NCBI GenBank assembly: GCA_030431255.1
Contig: JAUIJL010000010.1
Location: 1-64,000 of the forward strand
From: Thermoanaerobaculia bacterium
GTDB lineage: Bacteria > Acidobacteriota > Thermoanaerobaculia > Multivoradales > J023
Direction: 5' to 3'
DNA: 64,000 bases
Shown: positions 63,076 to 64,000 of the stretch, one piece after another
Layout: every line of letters begins with the position of its first letter
Position numbering within the stretch: position 1 is the first letter of the stretch
Position numbers and translations under genes: made by a program
The notes under the pieces: model-generated
The model's input: the letters and a program-made list of their open reading frames with translations, nothing else
The model's database searches: none
Told to the model about the DNA's origin: nothing

Positions 63076-64000
63076 TACCCATCTATTTCGCGAGCTCGGA
63101 GAGCTTCTCGTCGGCCGCGATTCAACAGCTCTCATCGAGCTGATCAAGAATTCCTATGACGCGGACGCCACCGAGGTCGTGGTTCTGGGTCGACATCTCG
63201 ATGATCCCGAGAAGGGCCTCATCACGATTTCGGACGACGGCACCGGCATGACCGGGACACAATTCGAGCGAGGCTTTCTGCGGGTGGCGTCGCGCCTCAA
63301 GGATAGTGGTGATCGGAAATCCAGGAAGCTTTCTCGCCGGTTCACCGGGGCTAAAGGCATTGGACGGCTCGCCGCTCACAAGCTGGCCAAGCTGCTCGAG
63401 GTGGAGAGCATCCCTTGGCCATTTGATGAGGAGGACGGCTCGCAGCCTAATCCATCCGACGACGAGCGCCTTGCCATCGATGCTCGCATCGATTGGGACG
63501 CCGTTGAGAAATTTGAAACACTCGACAAAATCGATGATTCAGACGCGGTGACGGTTCAGCACCTGCCTGTCCCTTCTTCTGCGAGCAGCGGCACTGTTCT
63601 GCGCTTGTCGAAGCTGCGCAGGCGTTGGACGAAATCGGAGAGAGCTCGCTTCTTCGCCGAAGTCCAGTCTTTCGATCCGCCCGCCTTCCTCACGCGCAAG
63701 CTTCGACGATCCATCGTCGAGGAAGAGCTGCTTTTCGACGAGCCTCTGGTTCGCCTGGCTTCGTCGGAAGGCCGGCAATTCTCCGTTCGCCTTGAGGGCG
63801 AATTCGCCTCAGGCGACGACTATTGGCGCCTCATGGAAGAGCACGCCTCTTGGGTCATTGAGATCCGGTGTCGTCCCGGTGATCCGAAGGTCCACTACGC
63901 CATAGCGCCAACCAAGAGGACTCTCAAGGACCTCCCTAATGCCAAGCCGTACTTTGCCGACCACGACCACCCGGCCGCGGAAACCGGACCATTCTTCGAC
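63056..64000 (+). CDS. GHKL ATPase (MutL/MORC-like), 3' truncated by window end
   Basis: The first 315 codons are present, from TTG 63056 (AGAAAGAG upstream), overlapping the methyltransferase stop by 20 bp. The Bergerat fold is complete: the N box ELIKNSYDADA (28-38), the G1 box SDDGTGM (59-65) and the G2 box GAKGIGRLA (98-106). The remainder contains VTVQHLPVPSSASSGTVLRL, the end of the ATPase domain, and part of a following domain. GHKL ATPases next to DNA methyltransferases are known from mobile restriction-modification islands related to the origin of MORC proteins. The rest of the gene and system lies outside the window. Confidence 0.85.
   Translation, partial: MAKFTVDTHLFRELGELLVGRDSTALIELIKNSYDADATEVVVLGRHLDDPEKGLITISDDGTGMTGTQFERGFLRVASRLKDSGDRKSRKLSRRFTGAKGIGRLAAHKLAKLLEVESIPWPFDEEDGSQPNPSDDERLAIDARIDWDAVEKFETLDKIDDSDAVTVQHLPVPSSASSGTVLRLSKLRRRWTKSERARFFAEVQSFDPPAFLTRKLRRSIVEEELLFDEPLVRLASSEGRQFSVRLEGEFASGDDYWRLMEEHASWVIEIRCRPGDPKVHYAIAPTKRTLKDLPNAKPYFADHDHPAAETGPFFD

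Overview
The window is 64 kb of high-GC bacterial chromosome with dense, mostly short operons and no rRNA, tRNA, CRISPR array or transposase that I could recognise. The protein repertoire points to Acidobacteriota or a close relative: a VWFA-related acidobacterial domain protein, an FG-GAP/ASPIC-UnbV lipoprotein with a TPR partner, MFS-spermidine synthase fusions, a sulfatase-fold/TPR giant and an IPTL/VPT-CTERM-type sorted protein. This is inference from family content; no rRNA or ribosomal protein is present to settle it.

Layout. 1-2260: the 3' end of an RHS polymorphic toxin locus. A frameshifted RHS core carries an exchangeable C-terminal tip and is followed by a small protein that looks like a free-standing EF-Tu domain III, a second likely immunity gene and an eroded RHS-core scrap; the tip and immunity DNA is visibly AT-richer than the rest. 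2375-4404: a plus-strand cluster of a DUF3179 protein with an in-frame TGA exactly where the family has a conserved Cys (probable selenoprotein), a zinc-ribbon protein and a CusF-like His-rich lipoprotein. 4410-9497: AmpG-type permease preceded by a 13-bp tandem repeat, DinB-like, PlsC-like, alpha/beta hydrolase and TfoX-N genes. 9724-14186: an orphan LanM-type cyclase, a one-TM protein, a cysteine-desulfurase-like enzyme, a PAS-HisKA protein without an ATPase domain, and an M50 protease. 14614-26459: GT39-type glycosyltransferase, psd, NCS1 transporter, MATE exporter, DUF3667, galactokinase-like, acyl-CoA synthetase, REP-like palindromes, and a ppk2-apaH pair.

26646-33304 holds two overlapping, paralogous MFS/spermidine-synthase fusions of over 1000 aa each. 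33683-36257 has a small glycogen-binding-fold protein, a nucleotidyltransferase whose start codon lies in a 16-bp hairpin arm, a DUF937 protein and a Fur-family regulator. 36270-43057 is a minus-strand block of exported proteins (TPR lipoprotein, FG-GAP/ASPIC lipoprotein, CTERM-sorted protein, membrane-anchored alkaline-phosphatase-fold/TPR protein). 43197-54168 contains a periplasmic Spy-like protein, M32 carboxypeptidase, VWFA protein, a conserved unknown, the lpd-E2 pair of a 2-oxoacid dehydrogenase (no E1 in view), an MBL hydrolase and a DUF2090 aldolase-like protein. 54344-61130 has an SDR epimerase and two large envelope proteins. 61333-64000 opens a new module: a GxYYTP/NPPY adenine DNA methyltransferase overlapping a GHKL ATPase cut by the window end, the usual layout of MutL/MORC-like restriction-modification islands.

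The most interesting signals are the TGA-containing DUF3179 gene with its correctly spaced hairpin, the EF-Tu-domain-like immunity candidate, the methylase/GHKL ATPase pair and the dehydratase-less lanthionine cyclase. Long antisense ORFs are frequent and were treated as high-GC shadows.
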